Shown: in pieces, positions 16,186 to 24,158 of the stretch | Position numbering within the stretch: the first letter of the stretch is position 1 | How the letters are laid out: every line of letters starts with the position of its first letter | Assembly (NCBI GenBank): GCA_014859305.1 | Contig: JACUUM010000024.1 | Coordinates: 1 to 37,803, forward strand | Source: Coriobacteriia bacterium | GTDB lineage: Bacteria; Actinomycetota; Coriobacteriia; Anaerosomatales; Kmv31 | Direction: 5' to 3' | Length of the DNA: 37,803 bases | Made by a program: the position numbers and the translations under genes | Notes under the pieces: model-generated | Databases searched by the model: none | Told to the model about the DNA's origin: nothing | Seen by the model: the letters and a program-made list of their open reading frames with translations, nothing else

Positions 16186-18110
16186 CGATGCAGGGCCTTC
16201 GGCACACATCCGTGGCGCTCTTGTTGGTGGGAGCCCTGGCGACGCTTCCCGTGCTCACCGCCTCGGCGGACCAGGCAGGTCTCGACCTGAGCGTGCACGG
16301 CATCGACGCGGACTCGTACCCGCTGGTCACGCTCGAGATCGGGCTGCCCGCGGAGATGCTCGATCGCGAGGGTCTCGCGCATCCGGAGTTCGAGGTGACC
16401 GAGAACGGGGAGGCGGTCTGGCTGGCCAGGTCGTCACGCTTGGACCCGGAGGCCTCGGACGTGAACATCGTCCTGGTCATGGACACGAGCCGCAGCATGA
16501 AGGGCAGACCGCTCGAGGACGCGCAACAGGCTGCGAGGACGTTCTGCGCCGACATGGGCGGGCGCGCGCCCGTAGCGCTGGTAGCGTTCAGCTCCGAGCC
16601 GGAAGTCGTCGTGCCTTTCACGAGGGACCGGGACTCTCTCCTGCGGGGAGTCGAGTCGCTGACGGCACATGGCGGGACGGCCGTGTATGACGCACTGGTC
16701 ACCTCGGCGCGGATCCTGTCCGTGACGCGGGAGGGGAGGCGTGTCGTCGTGCTGTTGTCCGACGGCGGGGACACGTCTAGCGTACGCAACCTCGATATGA
16801 CGGTACGGGCACTGCAGGATGCGAACGCGGTGGTGCTCTCCGTGGCCCTGCGATCCCCCGACCTCAACGAGAGCGCTCTCGGCACTCTGGCCTCCCGGAC
16901 GCGGGGCAGGAGCGTCTCGTTCGCGGACAGCGGCGGCCTCTCGGACTACTACGCGGGGCTGGCGCGCGAGTTCAGCAGCGTCTACTCGGTCACCTACAGG
17001 AGCTCGGAGCCCCATACGAAGGACATCGAGGTGGACATCCGTGCCGAGGCCGGCGGCAGGCATGCCACGGCCGCCACCGTGTTTCCCAACCCGGCGTACC
17101 TCCAGGCCGTGGAGTGGGCGGGCACGGGGCTTTCGGTCCCCGCCGCCGCCCCCGCCTACCTCGTCGGCTCCGTCTCGCTCGCGTTCGGCTCCGTCGTCAT
17201 CCTGGCATTCGCCGGACTGTTGTCGCTCCTCGGAAGGCGGGGACGACTCGACCAGCTCCGATACTACGACCAACTGCACGGCGAGACCGGCGCACCTCGC
17301 GATCCGGAACGCGACCTGTGCGCGAGGGTCGTCGAGGCTGTGGGAGCGGTGGCGGGACGGCGCGGCTTCACCCAGCCCATAGCCCAGAAGCTCGAGAGGG
17401 CGGGCGTCTCCCTGAGGCCGGCCGAGTACATCACCGCTCACATCACAACGGTCGTGCTCCTCGGCTGGGTCGTCCAGATGCTTTCCGGCGATCTGACGCT
17501 GAGCCTCGTGACCATCGTGCTCGCCAGCGTCGGCCCGCTCGCGCTCCTGGATGGCAAGGGCCGAAGGCGGACGGCGGCGTTCGACGCCCAGCTGCCGGAT
17601 GTCCTGAACCTGGTCGCCGGAGGCCTTCGGACCGGCTGGGGCCTGCAGCAGGCGCTCGAACTGGTGGTCAACGAGGGCAGGCCGCCCGCTTCCGTCGAGT
17701 TCAAGCGCGTGCAGATCGAGACGCGGCTGGGTGTGCCGGTCGAGCAGTCGCTCCAAGGGGTCGCGGACAGGCTCGGCAGCCGGCAGTTCGCCTGGGTCGT
17801 CGTGGCCGTCGCGATCCAGCGCGAAGTCGGGGGGAACCTCGCCGAGGTGCTCGACAACGTAGCGCGTTCCGTTCGCGACCGCGAGGCGCTGGAGCGCCAG
17901 GTCGAGGCGCTCACGGCCGAAGGCAAGCTCTCCGCGATCATCCTGACGGTCCTGCCGTTCGCGGTCGCGGGCGGGCTCTGGCTCATGAGCCCGACGTACA
18001 TGATGACGGCGATCGGCAGCCCACTGGGAGCGGCGATGTTCACCAGCGCCGGGCTTCTGCTGTTCGTCGGCGTCATGTGGCTCAGGCGGGTATCGAGGAT
18101 CGAGTACTGA
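16182..18110 (+). CDS. tadB: VWA-TadB fusion: secreted von Willebrand A domain joined to a type II secretion F platform protein
   Basis: The 642-residue protein is about twice the usual TadB length. Residues 1-29 form a signal peptide-like segment. Residues about 94-275 are a von Willebrand A domain with a complete metal site: D101-T-S-R-S105, T166 in GGTAVYD and D194 in LLSDGGD. A membrane span (325-350) follows, then a charged linker, two spans (about 416-455), the T2SF cytoplasmic domain (FDAQLPDVLNLVAGGLRTGW onwards, 467-580) and two C-terminal spans. The predicted topology puts the VWA domain outside and the T2SF domain inside. GTG 16182 overlaps the cpaF stop; ATG 16188 is an alternative. 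The T2SF half is the pilus base; the VWA role, probably adhesion or pilus contact, is inference. Confidence 0.92.
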   Translation: MTMQGLRHTSVALLLVGALATLPVLTASADQAGLDLSVHGIDADSYPLVTLEIGLPAEMLDREGLAHPEFEVTENGEAVWLARSSRLDPEASDVNIVLVMDTSRSMKGRPLEDAQQAARTFCADMGGRAPVALVAFSSEPEVVVPFTRDRDSLLRGVESLTAHGGTAVYDALVTSARILSVTREGRRVVVLLSDGGDTSSVRNLDMTVRALQDANAVVLSVALRSPDLNESALGTLASRTRGRSVSFADSGGLSDYYAGLAREFSSVYSVTYRSSEPHTKDIEVDIRAEAGGRHATAATVFPNPAYLQAVEWAGTGLSVPAAAPAYLVGSVSLAFGSVVILAFAGLLSLLGRRGRLDQLRYYDQLHGETGAPRDPERDLCARVVEAVGAVAGRRGFTQPIAQKLERAGVSLRPAEYITAHITTVVLLGWVVQMLSGDLTLSLVTIVLASVGPLALLDGKGRRRTAAFDAQLPDVLNLVAGGLRTGWGLQQALELVVNEGRPPASVEFKRVQIETRLGVPVEQSLQGVADRLGSRQFAWVVVAVAIQREVGGNLAEVLDNVARSVRDREALERQVEALTAEGKLSAIILTVLPFAVAGGLWLMSPTYMMTAIGSPLGAAMFTSAGLLLFVGVMWLRRVSRIEY

Positions 18111-18111
18111 G

Positions 18112-19038
18112 ATGACTGTGACTATCGCGTTGGTGTTCGCGGCCGCGGCGCTCTTCGCGTACGGCGGCATGTCGATGGTCTTCGGCGACGAGAAGCTGGT
18201 CGCACGCCGCCTGAAGGGTATGACCGACTACGAGATGGCGCAGATACGGGAAGCCGAGCCGGTCCTGCAGTCGTTCCAGGAGCGCGTGCTGGTCCCGTTC
18301 GGCAGGGGCGTGCATGGCCTCCTCCAGCGTGTGTGGCCGAAGGAGTACTGGAGCCGCCTCTCCGCTCGGGTCACCATCGCGGGCAGGCCCGGCGGGATGG
18401 GCGCCGAGTCGTTCTTCGCCGTGAAGCTGGGCACGGCCCTGCTGCTGCCGTCGCTGGCCGCCGCCCTCATCGCGTTCCTCCCTTGGTCGTTCGGCATGAA
18501 GCTCCTGTTCCTCGCGGTGCTTGCGGTGCTCGCATACCTGTCGCCGAACCTGTGGCTCTCCTCCGTCACCCGTTCCCGCCAGGACGGGATCCGTCGCGAG
18601 TTGCCGGACATGCTGGACATGCTGACGATAAGCGTCGAGGCGGGTCTGGGTTTCGACGCCGCGCTGTCGAAGTACGTCAAGAACAGCGACGGCGCGCTCG
18701 CGCGCGAGTTCGGGAGGGCCCTGCAGGAGGTGCAGGCCGGAGCGTCGCGCAAGGAGGCGTTGAAGCGTCTGGCGGAGCGAGCTGACGTCACCCCCCTCAG
18801 CTCGTTCGTCTCGGCGATGGTCCAGGCCGACGTCCTCGGGATGAGCATCGCGAACGTCCTGCGCGTGCAATCGGAGGAGATGCGTCTGAGGAGGCGCCAG
18901 CACGCCGAGCGCCAGGCTCAGAAGCTGCCGGTGAAGATGATCTTCCCTGTCATCCTGTTCATCCTGCCCGCGACTCTGATCGTCGTGCTCGGCCCCGCGA
19001 TGATCGCTCTGATGCGGTTGTTCGGCGGGAACGGCTGA
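18112..19038 (+). CDS. tadC: TadC-like type II secretion system F protein
   Basis: This is the second inner-membrane platform protein of the Tad pilus, 308 residues. One N-terminal span (MTVTIALVFAAAALFAYGG) and paired spans near residues 103-147 precede the T2SF domain (RRELPDMLDMLTISVEAGLG through LSSFVSAMVQADVLGMSIAN), and a last span closes the protein (MIFPVILFILPATLIVVLG). TadC should form a heteromer with the T2SF half of the VWA-TadB protein and engage the CpaF ATPase. The ATG starts one base after the previous stop. It is the last gene of the operon; a 158-base gap to folE holds a small hairpin. Confidence 0.93.
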   Translation: MTVTIALVFAAAALFAYGGMSMVFGDEKLVARRLKGMTDYEMAQIREAEPVLQSFQERVLVPFGRGVHGLLQRVWPKEYWSRLSARVTIAGRPGGMGAESFFAVKLGTALLLPSLAAALIAFLPWSFGMKLLFLAVLAVLAYLSPNLWLSSVTRSRQDGIRRELPDMLDMLTISVEAGLGFDAALSKYVKNSDGALAREFGRALQEVQAGASRKEALKRLAERADVTPLSSFVSAMVQADVLGMSIANVLRVQSEEMRLRRRQHAERQAQKLPVKMIFPVILFILPATLIVVLGPAMIALMRLFGGNG

Positions 19039-19116
19039 ACCTGACTCGCGCATGCCCGGGGGGTCCGGCGCCCTGCCATGCATCTCGCGCCTCCACCTCC
19101 CGTTTGGCGCGTTCCT

Positions 19117-19135
19117 CGCTGCCTTCCGGGCAGCG
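19117..19135 (+). terminator. Hairpin between tadC and folE
   Basis: CGCTGCC (19117-19123) pairs with GGCAGCG (19129-19135) around TTCCG, a perfect 7-bp stem. No T-run follows. It lies 79 bases after tadC and just upstream of a possible folE -10, so it may end the pilus transcript or act within the folE promoter. Confidence 0.35.
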
Positions 19136-19142
19136 CGTGCGT

Positions 19143-19148
19143 TAGGAT
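19143..19148 (+). promoter_or_regulatory. Possible -10 (TAGGAT) for folE
   Basis: TAGGAT fits TANNNT and would start transcription near 19155, giving a leader of about 40 bases that includes the strong ribosome site CGGAGG at 19185-19190. No clear -35. Confidence 0.35.
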
Positions 19149-19196
19149 GTGACGCACGCCGGGCCGCGGGGGCGGCTCGCCGGACGGAGGCCGCGC

Positions 19197-19766
19197 TTGG
19201 ACCGCGACAAGATCATCGAAGGTGTACGCCTGATGCTGGAGGGCATCGGCGAGGACCCCTCGCGCGAGGGGCTCCTCGGCACGCCCGAGCGAGTGGCCGA
19301 CATGTACGGCGAGATCTTCGCCGGGATCACCGAGGACGCCGCCGAGCACTTCTGCGTGACCTTCGACGAGGGGCACCGCGAGATGATCCTCGTGCGCGAC
19401 ATCCCCCTGTACTCGGTGTGCGAGCACCACCTGGTTCCATTCATCGGGCGCGCGCACGTCGCCTACATCCCCGGCTCCCACGGCCGCATCTGCGGGCTGT
19501 CCAAGCTGGCGCGCGTCGTGGACGTCTTCGCGAAGCGCCTGCAGGTCCAGGAGCGCCTGACCGCCCAGATCGCGGACACGATCGTGGAGCACCTGCTGCC
19601 CCAGGGCGTGATGGTCGTGATCGAGGCCGAGCACCTGTGCATGTCGATGCGCGGCGTCCAGAAGGCCGGCGCCGTCACCACGACCTCTGCCGTGCGCGGC
19701 GGCTTCGAGACCAACCCCGCCACCCGGGCCGAGGCCATGTCGCTGATCATGGCCGGCCGCGGGTAG
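19197..19766 (+). CDS. folE: GTP cyclohydrolase I
   Basis: FolE converts GTP to dihydroneopterin triphosphate, the first step of folate synthesis. The zinc ligands are C75 and H78 in [10 protein letters not shown] and C148 in [22 protein letters not shown] and [20 protein letters not shown] are further family motifs. The start is TTG 19197 because CGGAGG lies 6 bases upstream and the protein then begins [11 protein letters not shown], as in other FolE; a GTG at 19149 would add 16 residues without homology. The length is 189 residues. The neighbouring cca gene is convergent, 31 bases away, and the next folate gene is beyond it. Confidence 0.96.
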   Translation: MDRDKIIEGVRLMLEGIGEDPSREGLLGTPERVADMYGEIFAGITEDAAEHFCVTFDEGHREMILVRDIPLYSVCEHHLVPFIGRAHVAYIPGSHGRICGLSKLARVVDVFAKRLQVQERLTAQIADTIVEHLLPQGVMVVIEAEHLCMSMRGVQKAGAVTTTSAVRGGFETNPATRAEAMSLIMAGRG

Positions 19767-19797
19767 CGGGCCTACGCTCCCGGCGTTCGTCCCCGGC

Positions 19798-21246
19798 CTA
19801 CCGCCCCGCGCGCTCCAGCACCCGCCGCACGTGCGCCAGCGCGTCGTCGCGCGTGGCGAGCTCGCCCGAGAGCTGCCGCTCCCGCACCTCGTCGAGCAGC
19901 CGGCCGAGCAGCGGGCCGGGCGGCAAGGACAGCTCGTCGATGAGGTCGCCGCCGGTGATGAGCGGGCGGGTCTCCAGCCTGGGCCCGACCCTCTCGTAGT
20001 ACTCGCCGATGAGCGCCCCGGCGAAGCGCCGCATCGACTCGGTCCGCGCGGGGTCGCTCGCCGGTCCTCGGGTGGCCATCCCGTCGGCCGCCGCGAGGAG
20101 CAGCAGCGCGACGCCGGCCTCGCCGTTGCGGCGGAAGAAGCGGAAGAGCCGCTTGTCGGAGAGCGGGCGGCTCGCCTCCAGGTCCGCCGGCACCAGGTGA
20201 CGGTCCACGTACGCCTCCAGCTCCGCGATCTCGCGCACGCTCAGGCGCAGGCGCCCGCCGGCCTCTCGCGCCGCCCGCGAGCCGATGCGGCTGTGGGTGT
20301 AGAAGGTGACCCTTCCGGCGTCCTCGCGCCGTGCCGGGGGCTTGCCGAGGTCGTGCAGGAGCGCGGCGAGCTTGAGCAGCGCCCGCCTCGGCCGCTCCTC
20401 CACCGGCTCCTCGTCGAGGAAGGCCAGCACCCGCCGGGCGTGCTCCCCGGCCAGCGCCGGCAGGTCGCCGAGGAGACGCTCCAGCATGGCGAGGGTCTCC
20501 AGCGAGTGGTGCCAGACGTCCAGGTGGTGATACTCGTTCTGGGTCACGCCCCGCATCGGCAGCGTCTCGGGCAGCGCGGCGGCCAGGACGCCGCACGCGT
20601 CCGCCGCAGTGACGCACGCGGCCGAGAGGGGCTCGGCGAGCATGAGGAAGAGCTCGCGGGCGGTGCGCTCGGGCGCCGAGCGCGTGAGGTCGGCGGCGTG
20701 CTCGCCGACCCAGTCCAGCGTCTGCGGGTCGATCCCGAACCCGAGCGTGGCCGCGAACCGGAAGGCGCGCAGAGTCCGGAGCGGGTCGTCGGCGAAGGCC
20801 CGCTCGCTCACCGCGCGCACGACGCCTCCCCGCAGGTCCTCCTCGCCGCCGAACGGGTCGATCAGGGCCTCCTCCGCGCCGAGCGGGCCGAACGCCATCG
20901 CGTTGATGGTGAAGTCGCGGCGCGCGAGGTCGCCGTCGAGCGTGCCGGCGAACGCGGTGACGTCGTAGGTGACGCGGTCGGGAGTCACGATCCGGACCGT
21001 GCCGCGCTCCTCGGCCAGCGGCACGTAGGCGGCGCCGAGGCGTCCGGCCAGCGCGCGCCCATAGGCGGGCGCGTCGCCTCCGAGCGCGACGTCGATGTCG
21101 GCGAGCGCCTGCGGGCGGCCGAGCAGCGCGTCGCGTACCGTCCCGCCCACGAGGTACGCTTCCTCGCCGCGGGAGGAGGCCAGGTCGGCGACCGGGGCGA
21201 TGCGCCGGCGCAGCGCGCCGTCGGGCAGGCGCGGGTCCTGGGACAT
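19798..21246 (-). CDS. cca: CCA tRNA nucleotidyltransferase / poly(A) polymerase-family protein with HD domain
   Basis: The 482-residue protein belongs to the class II nucleotidyltransferases. GGTVRD is at residues 34-39, the metal-binding DID at 50-52, RRDFTINAMAFG near 109-120 and DPLRTLRAFRFAATLGF at 154-170. The C-terminal half holds an HD domain (LLHDLGK, H298-D299) as in many Gram-positive CCA enzymes, where it may have phosphohydrolase activity. It should repair or add the 3' CCA of tRNAs. The ATG at 21246 has GAGGGGAGAG upstream. It is on the strand opposite to the folate genes and separates folE from folP. Poly(A) polymerase or a split A- or CC-adding enzyme cannot be excluded by sequence alone. 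Confidence 0.9.
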   Translation of the reverse strand: MSQDPRLPDGALRRRIAPVADLASSRGEEAYLVGGTVRDALLGRPQALADIDVALGGDAPAYGRALAGRLGAAYVPLAEERGTVRIVTPDRVTYDVTAFAGTLDGDLARRDFTINAMAFGPLGAEEALIDPFGGEEDLRGGVVRAVSERAFADDPLRTLRAFRFAATLGFGIDPQTLDWVGEHAADLTRSAPERTARELFLMLAEPLSAACVTAADACGVLAAALPETLPMRGVTQNEYHHLDVWHHSLETLAMLERLLGDLPALAGEHARRVLAFLDEEPVEERPRRALLKLAALLHDLGKPPARREDAGRVTFYTHSRIGSRAAREAGGRLRLSVREIAELEAYVDRHLVPADLEASRPLSDKRLFRFFRRNGEAGVALLLLAAADGMATRGPASDPARTESMRRFAGALIGEYYERVGPRLETRPLITGGDLIDELSLPPGPLLGRLLDEVRERQLSGELATRDDALAHVRRVLERAGR

Positions 21247-21271
21247 GTCTCTCCCCTCTTGTCTCCAGACG

Positions 21272-21277
21272 TATACT
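21272..21277 (+). promoter_or_regulatory. Possible -10 (TATACT) in the cca-folP divergent region
   Basis: TATACT matches TATAAT at five of six positions in otherwise GC-rich DNA. The sequence ATAGTATA on the opposite strand could serve cca, so the site may fire both ways. No -35 match was found on either side. Confidence 0.45.
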
Positions 21278-21342
21278 ATCCGCCACGGGCCGCCCGAGCG
21301 GCGGGCCGGCGAGCGGACTCCCGGCGGCGAGAGGAGCTGACG

Positions 21343-22191
21343 GTGGGCGTGTGGCGATGCGGCCGCTTCGAGCTGCCGACGGATCGAGCGCTGGTCATGG
21401 GCATCCTGAACGTCACGCCGGACTCCTTCTCCGACGGCGGCCGGTTCGTCGGCCCCGGCGGCGTCGACGCGGAGGCCGCCCTGCGGGAGGGGCTGGCGAT
21501 GGCGGCGGCCGGCGCCGCTGTCCTGGACGTCGGCGGGGAGTCGACGCGCCCCGGGGCCGCCGAGGTGTCCCCGGCCGAGGAGGTGGCCCGGATCGAGCCG
21601 GTAGTGCGCGGGCTCGCCGAGGCGGGGGGCTGCGCCGTCTCGGTCGACACCCGGCACGCCGAGGTGGCGCGGGCGTGCCTGGAAGCGGGCGCGGACGTGC
21701 TCAACGACGTCGCGGGCTTCCGGGACGGAGCCATGGTGGAGGTCGCTGCCGGCAGCACGGCGGGCTGCTTGGTGATGCACATGCTCGGCGAGCCCCGCAC
21801 GATGCAGGACGACCCGCGCTACGGCGACGTCGTGGCCGACGTGAAGGCGTGGCTGCTCCGGCGCGTCGAGACGCTGGTGGACGCCGGCGTCGACCGCGAC
21901 CGCATCGCGATAGACCCCGGGATCGGGTTCGGCAAGACGACCGCGCACAACCTGGAGCTGCTGAGGCGGCTGCCCGAGCTCGTCGCCACCGGGCACCCCG
22001 TCGTCGTGGGTGCCTCGCGCAAGCGGTTCATCGGCGAGATCGCCGGAGGCGGCCCCGAGGAGCGGCTCGAGGGCAGCCTCGCCGCCGCGGTCTGGGCGGC
22101 GGCCATGGGCGCGGCGGCGGTGCGCGTGCACGACGTCGGGCCGACGGTGCGCGCCCTGGCCGTGACGGGCGCGATCGGAGGCGCCGGCTGA
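21343..22191 (+). CDS. folP: Dihydropteroate synthase
   Basis: FolP condenses dihydropterin pyrophosphate with p-aminobenzoate. The 282-residue protein carries all signature regions: MGILNVTPDSFSDGG near residues 18-32, DVGGESTRPGA, the DPGIGFGKT loop with the following N, and VGASRKRFIGEI for sulfonamide/pABA-site residues. GTG 21343 is preceded by GAGAGGAG at about 7 bases. The cca start is 96 bases away on the other strand, with a shared promoter region. folK follows after 98 bases; no folB lies between them. Confidence 0.96.
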   Translation: MGVWRCGRFELPTDRALVMGILNVTPDSFSDGGRFVGPGGVDAEAALREGLAMAAAGAAVLDVGGESTRPGAAEVSPAEEVARIEPVVRGLAEAGGCAVSVDTRHAEVARACLEAGADVLNDVAGFRDGAMVEVAAGSTAGCLVMHMLGEPRTMQDDPRYGDVVADVKAWLLRRVETLVDAGVDRDRIAIDPGIGFGKTTAHNLELLRRLPELVATGHPVVVGASRKRFIGEIAGGGPEERLEGSLAAAVWAAAMGAAAVRVHDVGPTVRALAVTGAIGGAG

Positions 22192-22289
22192 GGCGCGGGA
22201 CCGTGGGCATCAGGCTTGCTGCGGGTAGAGAGACGAGTGGGCGAGCTCTGGGCAGCGGGGCCCGCCGGGCCGGCAAGAGCGGAGGCGAC

Positions 22290-23129
22290 GTGGCCGTCGA
22301 AGCGTACATAGGCCTCGGCACGAACATCGGCGACCGGATCGGCAACATCGCGCGCGCGCTCAAGGAGATGGACGAGCTGGAAGAGGTCCGGCTGCGCGCC
22401 GTCTCGCACGTGTACGAGTCGGAGCCTTGGGGGGTGCCGGACCAGCCGACGTACGCGAACGCCGCTGCGCGCATCCGCACCACGCTGCAGGCCGACGAGC
22501 TCCTCGGCCGGTTGCAGGCCATAGAGGCGGCGATGGGACGCGTGCCCGGCGAGAGGTGGGGTCCGCGCGTGATCGACCTGGACATCCTGCTCTTCGGCGA
22601 CGAGGAGTGGGCCAGCGAGACGCTCACGATCCCTCACCCGAGGATGGGGGAGCGCGATTTCGTGGTCCACCCGCTGATGGAGGTAGCGCCCAAGGGGCTG
22701 CGCTACCCCGACGGACGCCCGGTATCGAGGCGCGGGTGGCTCGGCCGGTGCAAGAACGATCTCGGACCGGTGCCGGGGTTCGAGGAGCTCTCGCCGGTTC
22801 CCGCCGAGGGCGGGGAGCTGGTGTGCTCGCTGGAGGAGCCGCAAGCGCCGGGACCGGTGGTTCCCGGCGATGTGGGGCAGTGGCGGACGATCGCCACGAC
22901 AGCCGGCTTCGGCCGCCTCGACACGGGGGAGTCGCCGCTGGCGTTCAAGGAGTCGGTACTGCGGGACGAGGGGATCCCCTACGCCTACGACCCGCACCCG
23001 CCGGCTGGCGGCTTCAACCCGTGGGGCCTCGGCGCGCAGATCAAGCTGAAGGTGCCGGCCTCGGAGTACGAGCGGGCCGTCGAGGCGATCCGGGGCGCCG
23101 AGCGGGAGCGTTCCGAGGAGCGCAGCTAG
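22290..23129 (+). CDS. folK: HPPK (FolK) with C-terminal DUF2007-like domain
   Basis: Residues 1-145 are 6-hydroxymethyl-dihydropterin pyrophosphokinase: AYIGLGTNIGDR, the PPP-loop region YESEPWGVPDQP, GERWGPRVIDLDILLFGD and IPHPRMGERDFVVHPL. It transfers pyrophosphate from ATP to the pterin. FolK proteins are normally about 160 residues; this one has 279. The extra part (about 195-270, from WRTIATTAGF to AVEAIRG) resembles DUF2007, with ESVLRDEGIPYAY and KLKVPASEYERAVEAI. A linker with two Cys joins them. GTG 22290 follows GGAGG at 4 bases; GTG 22203 would add 29 residues of low-complexity sequence. The extension is not FolB-like. Confidence 0.9.
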   Translation: MAVEAYIGLGTNIGDRIGNIARALKEMDELEEVRLRAVSHVYESEPWGVPDQPTYANAAARIRTTLQADELLGRLQAIEAAMGRVPGERWGPRVIDLDILLFGDEEWASETLTIPHPRMGERDFVVHPLMEVAPKGLRYPDGRPVSRRGWLGRCKNDLGPVPGFEELSPVPAEGGELVCSLEEPQAPGPVVPGDVGQWRTIATTAGFGRLDTGESPLAFKESVLRDEGIPYAYDPHPPAGGFNPWGLGAQIKLKVPASEYERAVEAIRGAERERSEERS

Positions 23130-23185
23130 CCGGCGGAGCGCCGCCGATCGCGAAGCGCCGCCGAGGAGGGCATCGGCGCAGCTGG

Positions 23186-23194
23186 TGGTATACT
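23186..23194 (+). promoter_or_regulatory. Extended -10 promoter (TGGTATACT) for the pan-nad operon
   Basis: TG at 23186-23187 plus TATACT at 23189-23194 forms an extended -10 with five of six consensus bases. It lies in the only AT-rich spot of the folK-panB gap and would give a leader of about 65 bases. No -35 match is evident, as expected for extended -10 promoters. Confidence 0.6.
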
Positions 23195-23236
23195 CGCAAC
23201 CTCCGAACCGCCCGGCAGGCGGGGGCCGTTCGCCCA

Positions 23237-23257
23237 CCTCCGGGCCCAGGCCCGAGG
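23237..23257 (+). promoter_or_regulatory. Leader hairpin touching the panB ribosome site
   Basis: CCT-C-CGGGC pairs with GCCCG-AGG around CCAG, eight base pairs with one bulged C. Its 3' arm ends in the first bases of the purine-rich ribosome site at 23255-23264, so folding could modulate translation. Function is inferred from position only. Confidence 0.3.
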
Positions 23258-23267
23258 GAGGGAGCCA

Positions 23268-24155
23268 GTGAGCCAGCATACGCCCCCGGAGCGGGAGCGG
23301 CGCCTCACCGTCACAGGCCTGCGCGCCATGAAGGGCGCCACCCGCCGCATCGTCGCGATCACCGCCTACGACGTCGCCTTCGCGCGCCTCGTCGACGCCG
23401 CGGGCGTGGACGTCGTGCTCGTGGGCGACTCGCTGGGCATGACCGTCCTCGGGCACGGTTCGACCCTGCCCGTGACCGTGGACGACATGGTGCGGCACAC
23501 CGCGGCCGTCTCCCGCGGCGTGGAGCGCGCCCTGCTCGTGGCGGACATGCCGTTCATGAGCTACCAGGCCGATCCCGCGGACGCGCTGCGCAACGCGGGG
23601 CGCCTGATGGCCGAGGGCGGGGCGCAGGCGGTCAAGCTGGAGGGCGGACGCCAGGTGGCGCCGACGATCGAGCGCCTCGTCGGTGCCGGCATCCCCGTCA
23701 TAGGGCACGTCGGCCTCACGCCGCAGTCGGTGCACGCGATGGGCGGCTACCGCGTGCAGGCGCGCGAGACCGTCACCGCGCTGCGGCTGCTGGACGAGTG
23801 CCGCGCGCTGGCCGAGGCCGGCGCCTTCGCCGTGGTGCTCGAGTGCATCCCCGCCGAGCTCTCGGAAGTGGTGACCGCCGAGGTGGCGATCCCGACGATC
23901 GGGATAGGCGCCGGAGCGGGATGCGACGGCGAGGTGCAGGTGCTGCACGACCTCCTCGGGCTGACCGAGCAGACCCCCAGGCACGCCTCGCGCTTCGCGG
24001 AGATCGGCGGCGCCGTCGTGGAGGCGGTGCGCCGCTACGCGGAGCAGGTGCGCGCGGGCGAGTTCCCCGCGGAGGCGAACTGCACGCGGATGGAGCCCGC
24101 CGTCGTCGAGGAGTTGCGCCGCGCCGTCGGCGGGCGCGAGGGGCCGGAGGAGTAG
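23268..24155 (+). CDS. panB: 3-methyl-2-oxobutanoate hydroxymethyltransferase
   Basis: PanB makes ketopantoate from 2-oxoisovalerate and methylene-tetrahydrofolate, the first committed step of pantothenate synthesis. The 295-residue protein has AYDVAFARLVDAAGVDVVLV, GDSLGMTVLGH with the metal-binding Asp, VADMPFMSYQ, AVKLEGG and GHVGLTPQS, all typical. The GTG at 23268 follows a purine-rich ribosome site. It uses the folate cofactor whose synthesis genes lie just upstream. It is the first gene of panB-panC-nadA-nadB-nadC. Confidence 0.97.
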   Translation: MSQHTPPERERRLTVTGLRAMKGATRRIVAITAYDVAFARLVDAAGVDVVLVGDSLGMTVLGHGSTLPVTVDDMVRHTAAVSRGVERALLVADMPFMSYQADPADALRNAGRLMAEGGAQAVKLEGGRQVAPTIERLVGAGIPVIGHVGLTPQSVHAMGGYRVQARETVTALRLLDECRALAEAGAFAVVLECIPAELSEVVTAEVAIPTIGIGAGAGCDGEVQVLHDLLGLTEQTPRHASRFAEIGGAVVEAVRRYAEQVRAGEFPAEANCTRMEPAVVEELRRAVGGREGPEE

Positions 24156-24158
24156 CGC

